The translations under genes were made by a program, and so were the position numbers. Source: Thiotrichaceae bacterium (GTDB lineage: Bacteria; Pseudomonadota; Gammaproteobacteria; Thiotrichales; Thiotrichaceae). Taken from it: 22,022 nucleotides of DNA. The notes under the pieces are model-generated. The model was not told the origin of the DNA. It did no database searches and saw only the letters and a program-made list of their open reading frames with translations. The DNA lies in the NCBI GenBank assembly GCA_027008885.1, contig JALVDQ010000417.1, forward strand, positions 1-22,022, read 5' to 3'. Below, in pieces: positions 1 to 7,865 of the stretch; positions within the stretch are counted from its first letter, which is position 1; every line of letters begins with the position of its first letter.

Positions 1-70
1 AATACGGGGAGCAGGGGTTGATTATATTTCCTGGTGTTAAATTGTTTGTTCCTTAAATGACAATTTGCCT

Positions 71-122
71 CTCACTTGGAATCGTGCTTGCTCACTTGGA
101 ATCGTGCCTGCTCACTTGGAAT
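71..122. repeat. 20-base tandem repeat, 2.6 copies
   Basis: The unit CTCACTTGGAATCGTGCYTG occurs at 71-90 and 91-110. It differs at one base, and a third partial copy covers 111-122. It is followed directly by a small hairpin (AATATG/CATATT, 120-136). With fewer than three full copies and no spacers it is not a CRISPR array. Its function is unknown. Confidence 0.85.
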
Positions 123-137
123 ATGTTGCACATATTC

Positions 138-164
138 CCCGTATTCCGCGGGGCTTCATACGGG
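138..164. repeat. REP-like hairpin
   Basis: CCCGTA at 138-143 pairs with TACGGG at 159-164 around a loop containing CCGCGG. The first arm overlaps the right half of the 10-base inverted pair whose left half opens the window (1-10). It is consistent with a small palindromic intergenic element; the family is unknown. Confidence 0.45.
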
Positions 165-183
165 CTACTCTTTTTTCTCTAAG

Positions 184-217
184 AAAATATGTAAAAAAAG
201 GGGGGGATGGGTATTTT
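184..217 (+). repeat. Dispersed A-run/G-run motif, copy 1
   Basis: Reads ATATG-T-A7-G7-ATGGGTAT with AT-rich flanks. It is the first of seven copies in the window (also near 7535, 7828, 11751, 13535, 18602 and 20465). It lies between the pnp terminator and a run of tandem and inverted repeats. Not assigned to any known family. Confidence 0.85.
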
Positions 218-262
218 TGATTCAGGTTTATGTTTATCGGTTGTTATTGCTTTTTTTAATGC

Positions 263-290
263 AAAAAAAAGCTCCCAAGGGAGCCTTTTT
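263..290 (-). terminator. pnp intrinsic terminator (possibly bidirectional)
   Basis: GCTCCCAAGGGAGC (271-284) forms a GC-rich stem. On the minus strand a T8 run (complement of A263-A270) follows it, as expected for an intrinsic terminator 27-54 bases past the pnp stop. A T5 run also follows on the plus strand, so it may stop transcription in both directions. Confidence 0.8.
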
Positions 291-316
291 AGTTTTACAG
301 TGGAAAAAACTTTAGC

Positions 317-2428
317 TTAGCTTTCTTCGCCTTCTTCGCTTTCTTCCTTATCATCCACTTCCTTCATGCTTAAACGCATACGACCCTGACGGTCAATTTC
401 AAGCAGTTTAACGCGCACGACATCGCCTTCTTTTAGATGGTCACTTACCTTTTCGACACGTTCATCGCTGATTTGTGAGATATGAACCAGACCGTCTTTG
501 CCGGGAAGAATCGTAACAAAGGCGCCAAATTCCATAATCTTGGCAACCGTTCCATCGTAGGTTACGCCAACTTCGGCTTCTGCGGTAATGTCTTCGATGA
601 TTTTTCTGGCGGCGTTTGCTGCCAGACCATCAACGGCTGAAATTTTGATTGTGCCAGTATCATCAATGTCAACCTGTGCGCCGGTTTGTTCGGTAATGCC
701 ACGAATCGTTTCGCCGCCTTTACCAATCACTTCACGAATCTTGTCAGGGTTGATTTTCATGGTGACATAACGTGGTGCGAAGTCAGAAACTTCCTCACGG
801 GATTTTTCGATGACTTTATTCATTTCATCAAGAATATGTAAACGGGCTGCCTGAGCTTGCTCCAGTGCCTGTTGCATAATTTCCTTGGTAATACCCTGGA
901 TTTTGATGTCCATTTGAAGTGCATTGATACCGTCTTTTGTACCTGCCACTTTAAAGTCCATATCACCCAGATGATCTTCATCACCTAAAATATCTGTTAA
1001 TACGGCAAACTCGTCGCCTTCTTTAACCAGACCCATTGCGATACCTGCAACCGGTGCTTTAATGGGTACACCCGCATCCATTAATGACAGTGACGTACCA
1101 CAGACAGATGCCATTGAGCTTGAACCGTTTGATTCAGTAATCTCGGAAACCACGCGCACTGTGTACGGGAAAGACTCCTGATCTGGCATAACTGCAAGAA
1201 CGCCACGCTTTGCCAAACGACCATGACCGATTTCACGACGACCCGGGCTGCCGGTGCGACCTGTTTCACCCACTGAGTATGGAGGGAAGTTGTAATGCAG
1301 GATGAATGGCTCTTTGTATGAGCCTTGCAGCGCGTCAATAATCTGTGCATCACGCTGTGTACCGAGTGTGGTTACAACCAGTGCCTGGGTTTCGCCACGG
1401 GTAAACAGGGCAGAACCATGAGTTCTTGGCAGCACTCCAACACGACTTTCAATAGGTCGAACGGTCTGGTTGTCGCGTCCATCAATACGTGCTTCACCAG
1501 AAATAATGCGACCACGCACAATTTTTTTCTCGAGGTCTTTAAATGCGCCTTTAATATCACTTTCGCCAGGTCCTTCTTCCTCATTCACCAGCTCGAGTGC
1601 TTTCTCAAGTGCCGCTGCAACCTTGTCCTGGCGCTCCATTTTATCAGCCGTTGAGAACGCATCCTTGAGCTCTGCTTCGCAGGCTTTGGCAACAGCATCA
1701 GCAAGTGCTGTATCTTTTTCTGGTGCTGACCATTCCCAGGGTTCATTGCCGACTTCAGCTGCAAATTCGTTAATCGCATCAATTGCAACCTGCATCTGCT
1801 CGTGACCAAACATTACCGCGCCCAGCATGACTTCTTCAGATAGCTCTTTGGCTTCTGATTCAACCATTAATACAGCATCCTTTGTGCCTGCAACCATGAG
1901 ATCCAGTTCAGAATCTTCAAGTTCTGAAACGTCCGGGTTCAGAAGGTATTTACCATCTTTATAGCCAACCTGTGCTGCACCAATAGGACCCGCAAAAGGG
2001 ATGCCTGATGCGGCAAGCGCAGCAGATGTGCCGAGCATTGCAGGGACATCGGGCAGCACTTCCGGGTTTAGGGACATCACTGTGATAATAACCTGCACTT
2101 CGTTCATGTAACCCTCGGGGAATAATGGACGAATAGGGCGGTCAATCAGGCGAGCCAGAAGAGTCTCACCTTCACTTGGACGTGCTTCACGACGGAAAAA
2201 ACCACCCGGGATTTTTCCTGCGGCATAGGTTTTTTCCTGGTAGTTAACCGTTAGCGGGAAAAAATCCTGACCTTCATTTGCGGTTTTTTGACCTACTACA
2301 GTTACAAAGACAACTGTGCCGTCAACATCGACCTTAACCGCTGCATGTGCCTGACGAGCAATTTCACCCATCTCCAGTTCAACAGTATGTGCCCCATACT
2401 GAAACGTTGTTGTTACAACATCAAACAT
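317..2428 (-). CDS. pnp: Polyribonucleotide nucleotidyltransferase (PNPase)
   Basis: A 3'-to-5' phosphorolytic exoribonuclease that degrades RNA with phosphate to nucleoside diphosphates. In relatives it works with RNase E in the degradosome. The 703-residue length is close to the E. coli enzyme (711). Two RNase PH-like cores flank a helical linker. The second core holds the active-site segment [12 protein letters not shown] (482-493), with D483 and D489 matching the catalytic aspartates known in E. coli. A KH domain with the IGKGG loop (568-572) and an S1 domain (about 622-690) follow, then an acidic tail. The ATG has a good ribosome site (AAGGAAG). rpsO lies 174 bases upstream on the same strand, with a terminator and an inverted-repeat leader between them. 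This is the classic rpsO-pnp arrangement, so identification is secure. Confidence 0.98.
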   Translation of the reverse strand: MFDVVTTTFQYGAHTVELEMGEIARQAHAAVKVDVDGTVVFVTVVGQKTANEGQDFFPLTVNYQEKTYAAGKIPGGFFRREARPSEGETLLARLIDRPIRPLFPEGYMNEVQVIITVMSLNPEVLPDVPAMLGTSAALAASGIPFAGPIGAAQVGYKDGKYLLNPDVSELEDSELDLMVAGTKDAVLMVESEAKELSEEVMLGAVMFGHEQMQVAIDAINEFAAEVGNEPWEWSAPEKDTALADAVAKACEAELKDAFSTADKMERQDKVAAALEKALELVNEEEGPGESDIKGAFKDLEKKIVRGRIISGEARIDGRDNQTVRPIESRVGVLPRTHGSALFTRGETQALVVTTLGTQRDAQIIDALQGSYKEPFILHYNFPPYSVGETGRTGSPGRREIGHGRLAKRGVLAVMPDQESFPYTVRVVSEITESNGSSSMASVCGTSLSLMDAGVPIKAPVAGIAMGLVKEGDEFAVLTDILGDEDHLGDMDFKVAGTKDGINALQMDIKIQGITKEIMQQALEQAQAARLHILDEMNKVIEKSREEVSDFAPRYVTMKINPDKIREVIGKGGETIRGITEQTGAQVDIDDTGTIKISAVDGLAANAARKIIEDITAEAEVGVTYDGTVAKIMEFGAFVTILPGKDGLVHISQISDERVEKVSDHLKEGDVVRVKLLEIDRQGRMRLSMKEVDDKEESEEGEES

Positions 2429-2482
2429 TTTTTCTTCCTTAATATGTTTCTTTCTATAAATACATTTGTGCCATATAAAGGT

Positions 2483-2542
2483 TGTTTATAAAAGGTCACT
2501 CTGATTTGTGGAATCTGTTTTGCAAGCAAGCTTTTATAAACA
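2483..2542 (-). promoter_or_regulatory. Inverted repeat in pnp leader, possible autoregulatory hairpin
   Basis: TGTTTATAAAAG (2483-2494) and CTTTTATAAACA (2531-2542) are perfect 12-base inverted arms around a 36-base loop, 55 bases upstream of the pnp start codon. In E. coli a long leader stem cut by RNase III lets PNPase repress its own synthesis. The position here fits the same role. That it is the functional counterpart is inferred from position and structure, not from sequence identity. Confidence 0.5.
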
Positions 2543-2570
2543 GCCTTAATAATGGCGATTTATCATAAAA

Positions 2571-2591
2571 AACACCGCATAATGCGGTGTT
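2571..2591 (-). terminator. rpsO intrinsic terminator
   Basis: AACACCGCAT pairs with ATGCGGTGTT, forming a 10-base stem with a one-base centre. On the minus strand it is followed by a T-run (complement of A566-A572 in the 2500s block). It begins 12 bases past the rpsO stop and would partly separate rpsO from pnp transcription, as known in enterobacteria. Confidence 0.85.
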
Positions 2592-2602
2592 TTGTTATGG
2601 TT

Positions 2603-2872
2603 TTAGCGACGTAGACCCAGACGCTTGATCAAGTCCTGATAGCGCACGGGATCTTTACGATTCAGATAATCAAGCAATTTACGGCGTTGATTAACCATTC
2701 TCAATAGTCCACGACGTGAATGATGGTCATGGATATGGGTTTTAAAATGCTCCGTAAGATGCTTGATATTTGCTGTTAATAGCGCAACCTGCACCTCCGA
2801 AGACCCGGTATCATTGTCTGACAAGCGATATTCAGCTATGATTTTCGCTTTGGTTTCTGCATCTAAAGACAT
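2603..2872 (-). CDS. rpsO: 30S ribosomal protein S15
   Basis: A small-subunit protein that binds the 16S rRNA central domain early in assembly. Its 89 residues are the normal length. The sequence shows the expected S15 features: an N-terminal [12 protein letters not shown] helix, the [16 protein letters not shown] segment, the HHSRRGLL rRNA-binding region and a basic C-terminus ending KRLGLRR. The start codon follows an AGGA ribosome site. It is transcribed toward pnp on the same strand. The genes usually found before rpsO in gammaproteobacteria (rbfA, truB) are absent: the next gene upstream belongs to the psd unit, so rpsO should have its own promoter in the 230-base gap. S15 represses its own mRNA in E. 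coli. A GGTCAAAATGACC hairpin in this leader is a possible but untested site. Confidence 0.98.
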   Translation of the reverse strand: MSLDAETKAKIIAEYRLSDNDTGSSEVQVALLTANIKHLTEHFKTHIHDHHSRRGLLRMVNQRRKLLDYLNRKDPVRYQDLIKRLGLRR

Positions 2873-2986
2873 AATTTCCTGAGTTCCAGATAGTACCTAC
2901 ACTTAGTGCTCTGCTTTGAGTTCTAAAGTAGATTGGGTTGAAGTATACATGCGGTCAAAATGACCACACCGTTAAAAAAGCCGCGG

Positions 2987-3016
2987 ATTGTAACATGCCT
3001 AAAAGAACTTTGGTAA
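2987..3016 (-). promoter_or_regulatory. Candidate rpsO promoter
   Basis: On the minus strand TGTTACAAT gives an extended -10 box (TGn-TACAAT, with its TACAAT at 2987-2992). A weak TTTACC lies about 19 bases upstream as a possible -35. It would produce a leader of roughly 110 bases before rpsO. Judged by eye only. Confidence 0.4.
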
Positions 3017-3102
3017 ATATTTATTTTGAGCGTGAGAGTACTTATGCTTTATCTGTTTTAAATTGCACTGTTTTTACAAGAGCAAGGCGTAAAAAAGCAT
3101 AA

Positions 3103-3438
3103 CTACAAATGAATCTGTCTTGCCAGGCTATTTGCCCGCTGTTTTAATGCGTTATAGCGTCTCAATTCGTTCTCGGTCAAGAATTTTCTATTATCTCTAA
3201 GCGTTTCCAGATATGCTTTTGCAGTGCCCAATTTCTCATCCGCAATATATATTGACTGACTATTCTGCGAGCTGGAAAGCAATACTTCCACCTGTTGCAA
3301 ATAGTCTTCTACTGAATTGAGCCGGTCAGTCTGTAGATTTGCCGTGCTACAAGCGCTTATTTGAAACAAGACGAGCATAACCAGAACGGCGCCAGGAATG
3401 GCGCTAAACATGCTAAAAGAATTGAATTTTTTTTTCAT
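3103..3438 (-). CDS. Small helical lipoprotein, unknown function
   Basis: 111 residues. A lysine-rich start (MKKK) and a hydrophobic stretch lead into the lipobox I-S-A-C, with Cys30 as the predicted lipidated residue, so this is a type II signal peptide. The mature part of about 82 residues is polar and looks largely alpha-helical (heptad-like SVEDYLQQVEVLL, and KAYLETLRDNRKFLTENELRRY). I do not recognise the family. It starts 39 bases after the psd stop with a GGAG ribosome site, so it is probably co-transcribed with psd. A membrane-facing job is plausible, but the partner or function cannot be read from the sequence. Confidence 0.75.
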   Translation of the reverse strand: MKKKFNSFSMFSAIPGAVLVMLVLFQISACSTANLQTDRLNSVEDYLQQVEVLLSSSQNSQSIYIADEKLGTAKAYLETLRDNRKFLTENELRRYNALKQRANSLARQIHL

Positions 3439-3477
3439 AATATCTCCTGCTTAAAATTTTTCCTGTATCTGAATCAT

Positions 3478-4353
3478 CTATTGCGAAAGTGCTTCGCCCA
3501 TTTTGATTGATTCTCCAGGCTGCAAACTCTCCAAAAACTCCGGCGCCTGATTCGAGAACAATAAAATCACGGTAGAGCCCATATTAAAACGCCCCATCTC
3601 CTCACCCTTGTCCAAACGGATGTCTGCCGAACGATAGCTTTTGCTGCGTATTGTCTCACCTTTTGGTGGTGTAATTAAGCCCGCCCAGACCGTTTCAATG
3701 GCTGCCACATTAATCGCACCTACCAGAATCATCGCCATGGAACCATATTGCGTATCAAAACTTGCGATAACTCGTTCATTCCGGGCAAAAATCCCTTTAA
3801 TTGTATTTACCGTATGCTGTGCAACACTAAACAAGCGTCCTGGAATATGCGTCTGTTCGAGCAGCTTTCCAGTACATGGCATGTGAATCCGGTGATAATC
3901 CCTGGGGGAAAGATAAATTGTCATAAAATACCCATCCCTGTATTTTTCACTGCGTTCAGGATTGCCGCCCAATAATTGCTCCAGACTGTATGTGACTCCT
4001 TTCGCCTGTAATAACTCAGCATTGTTTATTTTGCCAAACTGACTGATACTGCCATCGACAGGGCTTACCAGAGCAGAAGCAGCAATTGGTCTGAGCTGTG
4101 GTTTTATCGCCCGGGTAAAAAACTCGTTAAAGGTAGCATAACTTTCAGGATCAGGATTGACTGCCTCCTCAAGATTAACCTTAAAGGCATGACAAAACAG
4201 ACGAATTGCTTTAGGCACCAATGGTGATTTAATCCGTGTCAGTTTAAACACCAGCCTGGAAATGGCATGATGTGGCAAAAAGTATAACGAGCCTGATTTA
4301 AGATAGTCAAAAAATGACGCGTTTGATGTGGATGGCGTGGATGATACGGGCAT
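3478..4353 (-). CDS. psd: Phosphatidylserine decarboxylase proenzyme
   Basis: Converts phosphatidylserine to phosphatidylethanolamine at the inner membrane, the last step of the major phospholipid pathway. The 291 residues match the bacterial type I family. Key landmarks are SPVDG (97-101, with Asp100), the DYHRIHMP block (152-159, with His154 and His157), and MGST at 258-261. In this family the chain cleaves itself between Gly and Ser (here G259/S260), turning the serine into the pyruvoyl cofactor. The more familiar motif is LGST, so this protein has Met at the first position. The start codon is preceded by CAGGGA. It is divergent from prmB with a 71-base shared promoter region and is followed by the small lipoprotein gene. 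Confidence 0.96.
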   Translation of the reverse strand: MPVSSTPSTSNASFFDYLKSGSLYFLPHHAISRLVFKLTRIKSPLVPKAIRLFCHAFKVNLEEAVNPDPESYATFNEFFTRAIKPQLRPIAASALVSPVDGSISQFGKINNAELLQAKGVTYSLEQLLGGNPERSEKYRDGYFMTIYLSPRDYHRIHMPCTGKLLEQTHIPGRLFSVAQHTVNTIKGIFARNERVIASFDTQYGSMAMILVGAINVAAIETVWAGLITPPKGETIRSKSYRSADIRLDKGEEMGRFNMGSTVILLFSNQAPEFLESLQPGESIKMGEALSQ

Positions 4354-4424
4354 AACTCTATCCCTGATAAATTAAATAGTGGATAATAAGAGATAATCTG
4401 ATTCAGGTACAAGAAACACAACAA

Positions 4425-5333
4425 ATGAGCAAAGATTTTGAAATTGCAGGATTAAACACCCTTACCGATTTTATGCGCTGGGGAGCCAGCCGTTTTGTCG
4501 AGGCAGGGCTTACTTATGGACACGGCTTGTCGTCTCCGCTGGACGAGTCGGTTTATCTGGTCTTGAGAAGCCTGAACCTGCCTGTAGACACGCCCGAAAT
4601 ATACTGGAGCTCGGCTCTCACAGAATCGGAAAAACAGAGCGTTTTGGCTACCTTGAAACGTCGCATCAATGAAAAAATACCCGCCGCCTATATTACCCGC
4701 GAAGGCTGGTTTGCAGGCTTGCAATTTTATATTGATGAACGAGTCCTGGTGCCGCGCTCACCCATAGCCGAGCTGGTTGAAAAACAGTTTTCGCCCTGGC
4801 TGGAGGCAGAAGAAGTCGAATCCGTACTCGATCTGTGCACGGGTAGTGGCTGTATTGGAATTGCCTGCGCCTATGCCTTTCCCTATGCGCAAATTGATCT
4901 TTCTGATGTCTCTGAAGAAGCCTTGCAAGTTGCCGAGATTAATATTGAACAGCATGATCTCAGACAGCGCGTCAGCAGCATACACTCCGATCTTTTTGAA
5001 CAGCTGCAAGGCAGGCAATATGACCTGATTGTCAGCAACCCGCCCTATGTCGATCAGGAAGATATGCAGGCGCTTTCCCCCGAATTTCAACATGAACCGC
5101 AACTGGGACTTGGCTCTGGAGATGACGGACTCGATATTACCCGAAAAATACTGCATGAAGCCGCCACTCACCTCACTGAAAACGGGATTCTTGTTGTTGA
5201 AGTAGGAAATAGCCAATATGCACTCATGGAACTTTATCCTGATGTGCCGTTCAAATGGATAGAGTTTGAACGCGGTGGTGATGGCGTATTTATTCTCACA
5301 AAGCAGGAGCTGCAAAATTTTTGCTCAAACTAG
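4425..5333 (+). CDS. prmB: Ribosomal protein L3 N5-glutamine methyltransferase
   Basis: An S-adenosylmethionine-dependent enzyme that methylates a glutamine of ribosomal protein L3; in relatives loss impairs large-subunit assembly. The 302 residues carry an N-terminal helical domain, then the methyltransferase fold with DLCTGSGCIGI (136-146, the cofactor-binding loop) and the catalytic NPPY tetrapeptide at 205-208 that holds the substrate amide. The N-terminal region (SKDFEIAGLNTLTDFMRWG) and the YDLIVSNPPYVD context resemble PrmB rather than PrmC, the release-factor enzyme, which has a shorter N-terminus. No strong ribosome site is visible before the ATG. The gene stands alone, divergent from psd and followed by a hairpin. 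Confidence 0.93.
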   Translation: MSKDFEIAGLNTLTDFMRWGASRFVEAGLTYGHGLSSPLDESVYLVLRSLNLPVDTPEIYWSSALTESEKQSVLATLKRRINEKIPAAYITREGWFAGLQFYIDERVLVPRSPIAELVEKQFSPWLEAEEVESVLDLCTGSGCIGIACAYAFPYAQIDLSDVSEEALQVAEINIEQHDLRQRVSSIHSDLFEQLQGRQYDLIVSNPPYVDQEDMQALSPEFQHEPQLGLGSGDDGLDITRKILHEAATHLTENGILVVEVGNSQYALMELYPDVPFKWIEFERGGDGVFILTKQELQNFCSN

Positions 5334-5354
5334 AACTAGCTAAACCATGACAAC

Positions 5355-5392
5355 AAGAGCCTGTCTGCTAATATCAGCTATAGCAGGCTCTT
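5355..5392 (+). terminator. Hairpin downstream of prmB, likely terminator
   Basis: AAGAGCCTG (5355-5363) pairs with CAGGCTCTT (5384-5392), a perfect 9-base stem with a 20-base loop, 21 bases past the prmB stop. Only a weak T-rich tail (ATATTT) follows, so termination strength is uncertain. Confidence 0.6.
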
Positions 5393-5469
5393 ATATTTCC
5401 GGACAAGCTCTAAATAATAAAGCTGTGCTGGGAATCTTTTCGTTAAGCATACATATTGTTTATCTGTAC

Positions 5470-5475
5470 TATAAT
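5470..5475 (+). promoter_or_regulatory. Candidate -10 element for lpxC
   Basis: A perfect TATAAT lies in an AT-rich stretch 150 bases before the lpxC start. No good -35 box stands at the usual spacing (GCATAC at 17 bases is weak). Downstream, CTGAATC/GATTCAG forms a small hairpin in the leader. The call is made by eye. Confidence 0.35.
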
Positions 5476-5624
5476 ATTAAGTATTAGTATTAGCTTTGAT
5501 TGAAATAAGAATAAAATCTGAATCTGTGAGGCTAATGCGGATTCAGGTAAAAACAATCGCAACTACTCAGCGTAATCCGTAACTACTTAGATTACAAAGA
5601 ATCAAAATAACATCAGGGGAACTC

Positions 5625-6542
5625 GTGTTAAAACAAAGAACGCTTAAAACCATCGTCAGTACGGTCGGTATCGGTTTACATTCGGGCAAACGTGTTAACC
5701 TCACCCTTCGACCTGCGGCGGCAAATACCGGAATTGTCTTTACCCGTACTGATCTTGAGCCAGCCGTCGAAATCAGGGCAAGCGCAGAGGCTGTCGGGGA
5801 AACCATTTTAAGCACCACGCTAGTCAAAGATGGCGTCAAGGTTGCAACCATAGAACATCTCATGTCGGCATTCGCGGGTCTCGGCATTGACAACGCCTAC
5901 GTTGATCTGAATGCCGCCGAAGTGCCTATCATGGATGGCAGTGCCGCACCCTTCCTGTTTTTGATCCAGTCAGCAGGAATCGAAATGCTTAATGCCCCCA
6001 AAAAATTTGTCAAAATCCTCAAACCGGTTAAATTTGAAAATGAAAATGGCTGGGCAAGCTTTACACCTTACGACGGTTTCAAGGTTTCTTTTGAAATAGA
6101 CTTTGATCATCCGGCAGTCAGGGAAACCAGTCAATACAAGGAACACGACCTTTCAGTTGAATCCTATAGCACTGAAATCAGCCGTGCCAGAACCTTTGGT
6201 TTTATGCGTGACTTTGAACTGCTACGCTCAAAAAACCTGATACTTGGCGGAAACTTTGGCAATGCTGTCGTTCTTGATGAATACCGCGTGCTAAACAAGG
6301 ACGGACTGCGCTACAGTGATGAATTTGTAAAGCACAAAATACTGGATGCAATCGGCGATCTTTACACCCTGGGTCACGGCATAATTGGTGCCTACCACGG
6401 TTACAAGTCAGGTCACGCCATCAATAACCTGCTACTCAGGGAACTCTTAAAACATCAGGAATCCTGGGAAATTATCAGCATTGATAATGAAACTGAAAAA
6501 GCACCACAAATATACCCCGAGACAGAATGTCTTTTGGCTTAG
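5625..6542 (+). CDS. lpxC: UDP-3-O-acyl-N-acetylglucosamine deacetylase
   Basis: A cytoplasmic zinc enzyme for the committed step of lipid A synthesis, removing acetate from UDP-3-O-acyl-GlcNAc. The 305 residues equal the E. coli length. Zinc ligands are all in place: His78 in [11 protein letters not shown], and His237 and Asp241 in HKILDAIGD. His264 in SGHAINN is the expected catalytic base. The start is GTG at 5625, five bases after AGGGGA; no in-frame ATG occurs near the conserved N-terminus. In many gammaproteobacteria lpxC follows ftsZ in the division cluster; here it stands apart, behind prmB with its own long leader. A 22-base sequence found again near 18404 begins one base inside the stop codon. 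Confidence 0.98.
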   Translation: MLKQRTLKTIVSTVGIGLHSGKRVNLTLRPAAANTGIVFTRTDLEPAVEIRASAEAVGETILSTTLVKDGVKVATIEHLMSAFAGLGIDNAYVDLNAAEVPIMDGSAAPFLFLIQSAGIEMLNAPKKFVKILKPVKFENENGWASFTPYDGFKVSFEIDFDHPAVRETSQYKEHDLSVESYSTEISRARTFGFMRDFELLRSKNLILGGNFGNAVVLDEYRVLNKDGLRYSDEFVKHKILDAIGDLYTLGHGIIGAYHGYKSGHAINNLLLRELLKHQESWEIISIDNETEKAPQIYPETECLLA

Positions 6543-6562
6543 TTTCGGAGTTCAAATCTATC
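6541..6562 (+). repeat. 22-base repeat at lpxC stop, matches ends of the 18402-18595 element
   Basis: AGTTTCGGAGTTCAAATCTA plus TC at 6541-6562 is identical to 18404-18425. Its first 16 or so bases also appear inverted at 18578-18594. It begins inside the lpxC stop codon. It may be a solo end of the same miniature element. Confidence 0.8.
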
Positions 6563-6646
6563 GTTACGCAGTGTCTCTAATGGGGATTTTTGACTGTGAA
6601 GAGTATATAATTCGTCACGATCCAAAAACCAAAGCGGGAGCAAGCC

Positions 6647-7525
6647 TTGACTAAAATTATCAGTGGAACCGAATTTTCAGCCAACCTCAGAGCTGAAATC
6701 AAACGCAAAGTCGAAATCCTGAAAAAAGAACATGACATCGTTCCTGGTCTGGCGGTCATCCTGGTAGGAGAAGACCCAGCCAGCCAGATTTATGTGCGCA
6801 ATAAAGGTATTCAGACCAAAGAAGCCGGAATGAACTCCTATGAGCATAAACTGGCAGAAGACAGCACTCAGGAAACGGTGCTTGAGCTGATTCAGCAATT
6901 GAACAATGATGACTCGGTACACGGTATTCTGGTACAGCTTCCCTTGCCCAAACATATAGATGAACATGAAGTGATCAATGCGATTGCGGTCGAAAAAGAC
7001 GTCGATGGCTTTCATCTTCTTAATGTGGGATTACTGGCAACGGGCTCAGACAAAGGTATCGTACCCTGTACACCACTTGGCTCAATGATGATGCTAAAAG
7101 ACCACCTGGGCGACCTGTCCGGCAAAAAAGCGATTGTCGTAGGGCGTTCAAATATCGTCGGAAAGCCCATGGCAGCGCTGCTGTTAAAGGAAAGCTGCAC
7201 TGTCACCATAGCGCATTCACGCACCAGAAACCTGCCTGAAGAATGTCGCCAGGCAGACATACTGGTTGCCGCAGTCGGTCAGCCGGAAATGATCAAGGGC
7301 GACTGGATCAAACCCGGCGCAACCATTATTGACGTTGGCATCAACCGCATTAAAAAAGAAGACGGCAGCAATAAACTGGTAGGCGATGTCGAATTTTCAA
7401 GCGCCAGCAAAGTGGCAGGAGCAATCACCCCTGTACCCGGCGGCGTCGGTCCCATGACAATTGCCTGTTTACTGCACAATGCACTGCAACAGGCGTGCCG
7501 CATAAATCATATTGAAATGCCCTGA
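6647..7525 (+). CDS. folD: Bifunctional methylenetetrahydrofolate dehydrogenase/cyclohydrolase
   Basis: Interconverts 5,10-methylene-, 5,10-methenyl- and 10-formyl-tetrahydrofolate in the cytoplasm using NADP, feeding purine and formyl-methionine synthesis. The 292 residues are typical of the family. Catalytic features are Tyr49 and Lys53 in [13 protein letters not shown] with Asp120, the nucleotide-binding GRSNIVGKP (166-174) and the C-terminal [11 protein letters not shown] (261-271). The start codon is TTG at 6647, the only suitable start before the conserved N-terminal strand, with GGGAG about eight bases upstream. It lies 104 bases after lpxC on the same strand and could be partly co-transcribed, although the repeat at 6541-6562 sits between them. 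The function of the enzyme is certain; the start is fairly certain. Confidence 0.97.
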   Translation: MTKIISGTEFSANLRAEIKRKVEILKKEHDIVPGLAVILVGEDPASQIYVRNKGIQTKEAGMNSYEHKLAEDSTQETVLELIQQLNNDDSVHGILVQLPLPKHIDEHEVINAIAVEKDVDGFHLLNVGLLATGSDKGIVPCTPLGSMMMLKDHLGDLSGKKAIVVGRSNIVGKPMAALLLKESCTVTIAHSRTRNLPEECRQADILVAAVGQPEMIKGDWIKPGATIIDVGINRIKKEDGSNKLVGDVEFSSASKVAGAITPVPGGVGPMTIACLLHNALQQACRINHIEMP

Positions 7526-7534
7526 TAAATACAC

Positions 7535-7568
7535 AATACCCATCCCCCCTGTTTTTGATATATTTTTG
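7535..7568 (-). repeat. Dispersed A-run/G-run motif, copy 2
   Basis: On the minus strand it reads ATATAT-C-A5-C-A-G6-ATGGGTATT. It belongs to the variant with an interrupted A-run (AAAAACAGGGGGG), shared with copies 3 and 7. It begins 10 bases past the folD stop. Confidence 0.85.
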
Positions 7569-7637
7569 TGGCAGGCGTTATATCCATAGGTGATGCGTTT
7601 GATAATTTGTCTCTGGGTAGTGGATCAAAGCTGTGTT

Positions 7638-7675
7638 TTGTAGGTCGGATTAGCCCAAGCGTAATCCGACAAAAT
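7638..7675. repeat. REP-like palindrome (GTCGGATTA type)
   Basis: GTCGGATTA (7644-7652) and TAATCCGAC (7662-7670) are perfect 9-base arms around GCCCAAGCG, flanked by TTTTGTAG and AAAA. Elements of this form, with YGGATTA arms and a GC-rich loop, are well known as repetitive extragenic palindromes in gammaproteobacterial genomes. Confidence 0.75.
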
Positions 7676-7687
7676 CGTGGCACTATG

Positions 7688-7711
7688 TTGGATGACGCTA
7701 CGTTAATCCAA
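7688..7711. repeat. Second, imperfect REP-like palindrome
   Basis: TTGGAT (7688-7693) and ATCCAA (7706-7711) flank GACGCTACGTTA. The same GGATnACGC pattern appears in the neighbouring palindrome at 7644-7670 and in the one at 14570-14618. It probably forms a degenerate paired-REP unit with its neighbour. Confidence 0.5.
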
Positions 7712-7785
7712 GCTACGCATTCGAGTAAATCAACAGGTTTCAGCCATTACCTGTTTCTGATTTTGAGCAAGGGTTTTGCAGCCTG

Positions 7786-7827
7786 TTCTCTGTCCTCAGT
7801 CCTCTGTCTTCTGTCCTCTGTCCTCAG
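7786..7827. repeat. 7-base tandem repeat, six units
   Basis: Units read TTCTCTG, TCCTCAG, TCCTCTG, TCTTCTG, TCCTCTG and TCCTCAG with no gaps. The array directly abuts copy 3 of the dispersed motif. A 7-base unit can vary in number by slippage, but it lies outside any gene, about 140 bases before the barrel gene. Confidence 0.85.
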
Positions 7828-7865
7828 AAACACCCATCCCCCCTGTTTTTCATATATTTTTATGT
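7828..7865 (-). repeat. Dispersed A-run/G-run motif, copy 3
   Basis: On the minus strand it reads ATATATG-A5-C-A-G6-ATGGGTGTT. It is near-identical to copy 2, 290 bases away in the same orientation, and joins the 7-base tandem repeat directly. Confidence 0.85.

Larger units (their letters stand above)
1..316. other. Repeat-rich intergenic region downstream of pnp
   Basis: I see no convincing gene here. The stretch holds a 10-base inverted pair (AATACGGGGA at 1-10, its complement at 136-145), a 20-base tandem repeat (71-122), small hairpins at 120-136 and 138-164, one copy of the dispersed A-run/G-run motif (184-217), and the pnp terminator hairpin (263-290). An open frame at 76-315 reads through all of these repeats and is not believable as a gene. 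The density of short repeats suggests the decayed end of a mobile or REP-like element, but no transposase remnant is visible. Confidence 0.6.

Noticed and set aside
71..122. Possible CRISPR array
   Set aside because: The 20-base units are directly adjacent with no spacers and fewer than three copies; no cas gene nearby.
184..217. G-quadruplex explanation for the dispersed motif
   Set aside because: Each copy has only one long G-run and a second GGG; four separate G-tracts are not available within one copy.
76..315. 79-residue plus-strand open frame
   Set aside because: It reads through tandem repeats, a dispersed-motif copy and the pnp terminator, with no ribosome site or recognisable domain.
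1325..1805. Plus-strand frames opposite pnp
   Set aside because: Antisense shadows of the conserved PNPase gene.
4758..5315. 185-residue minus-strand frame opposite prmB
   Set aside because: Lies wholly antisense to a clearly conserved gene; composition and lack of motif indicate a shadow frame.
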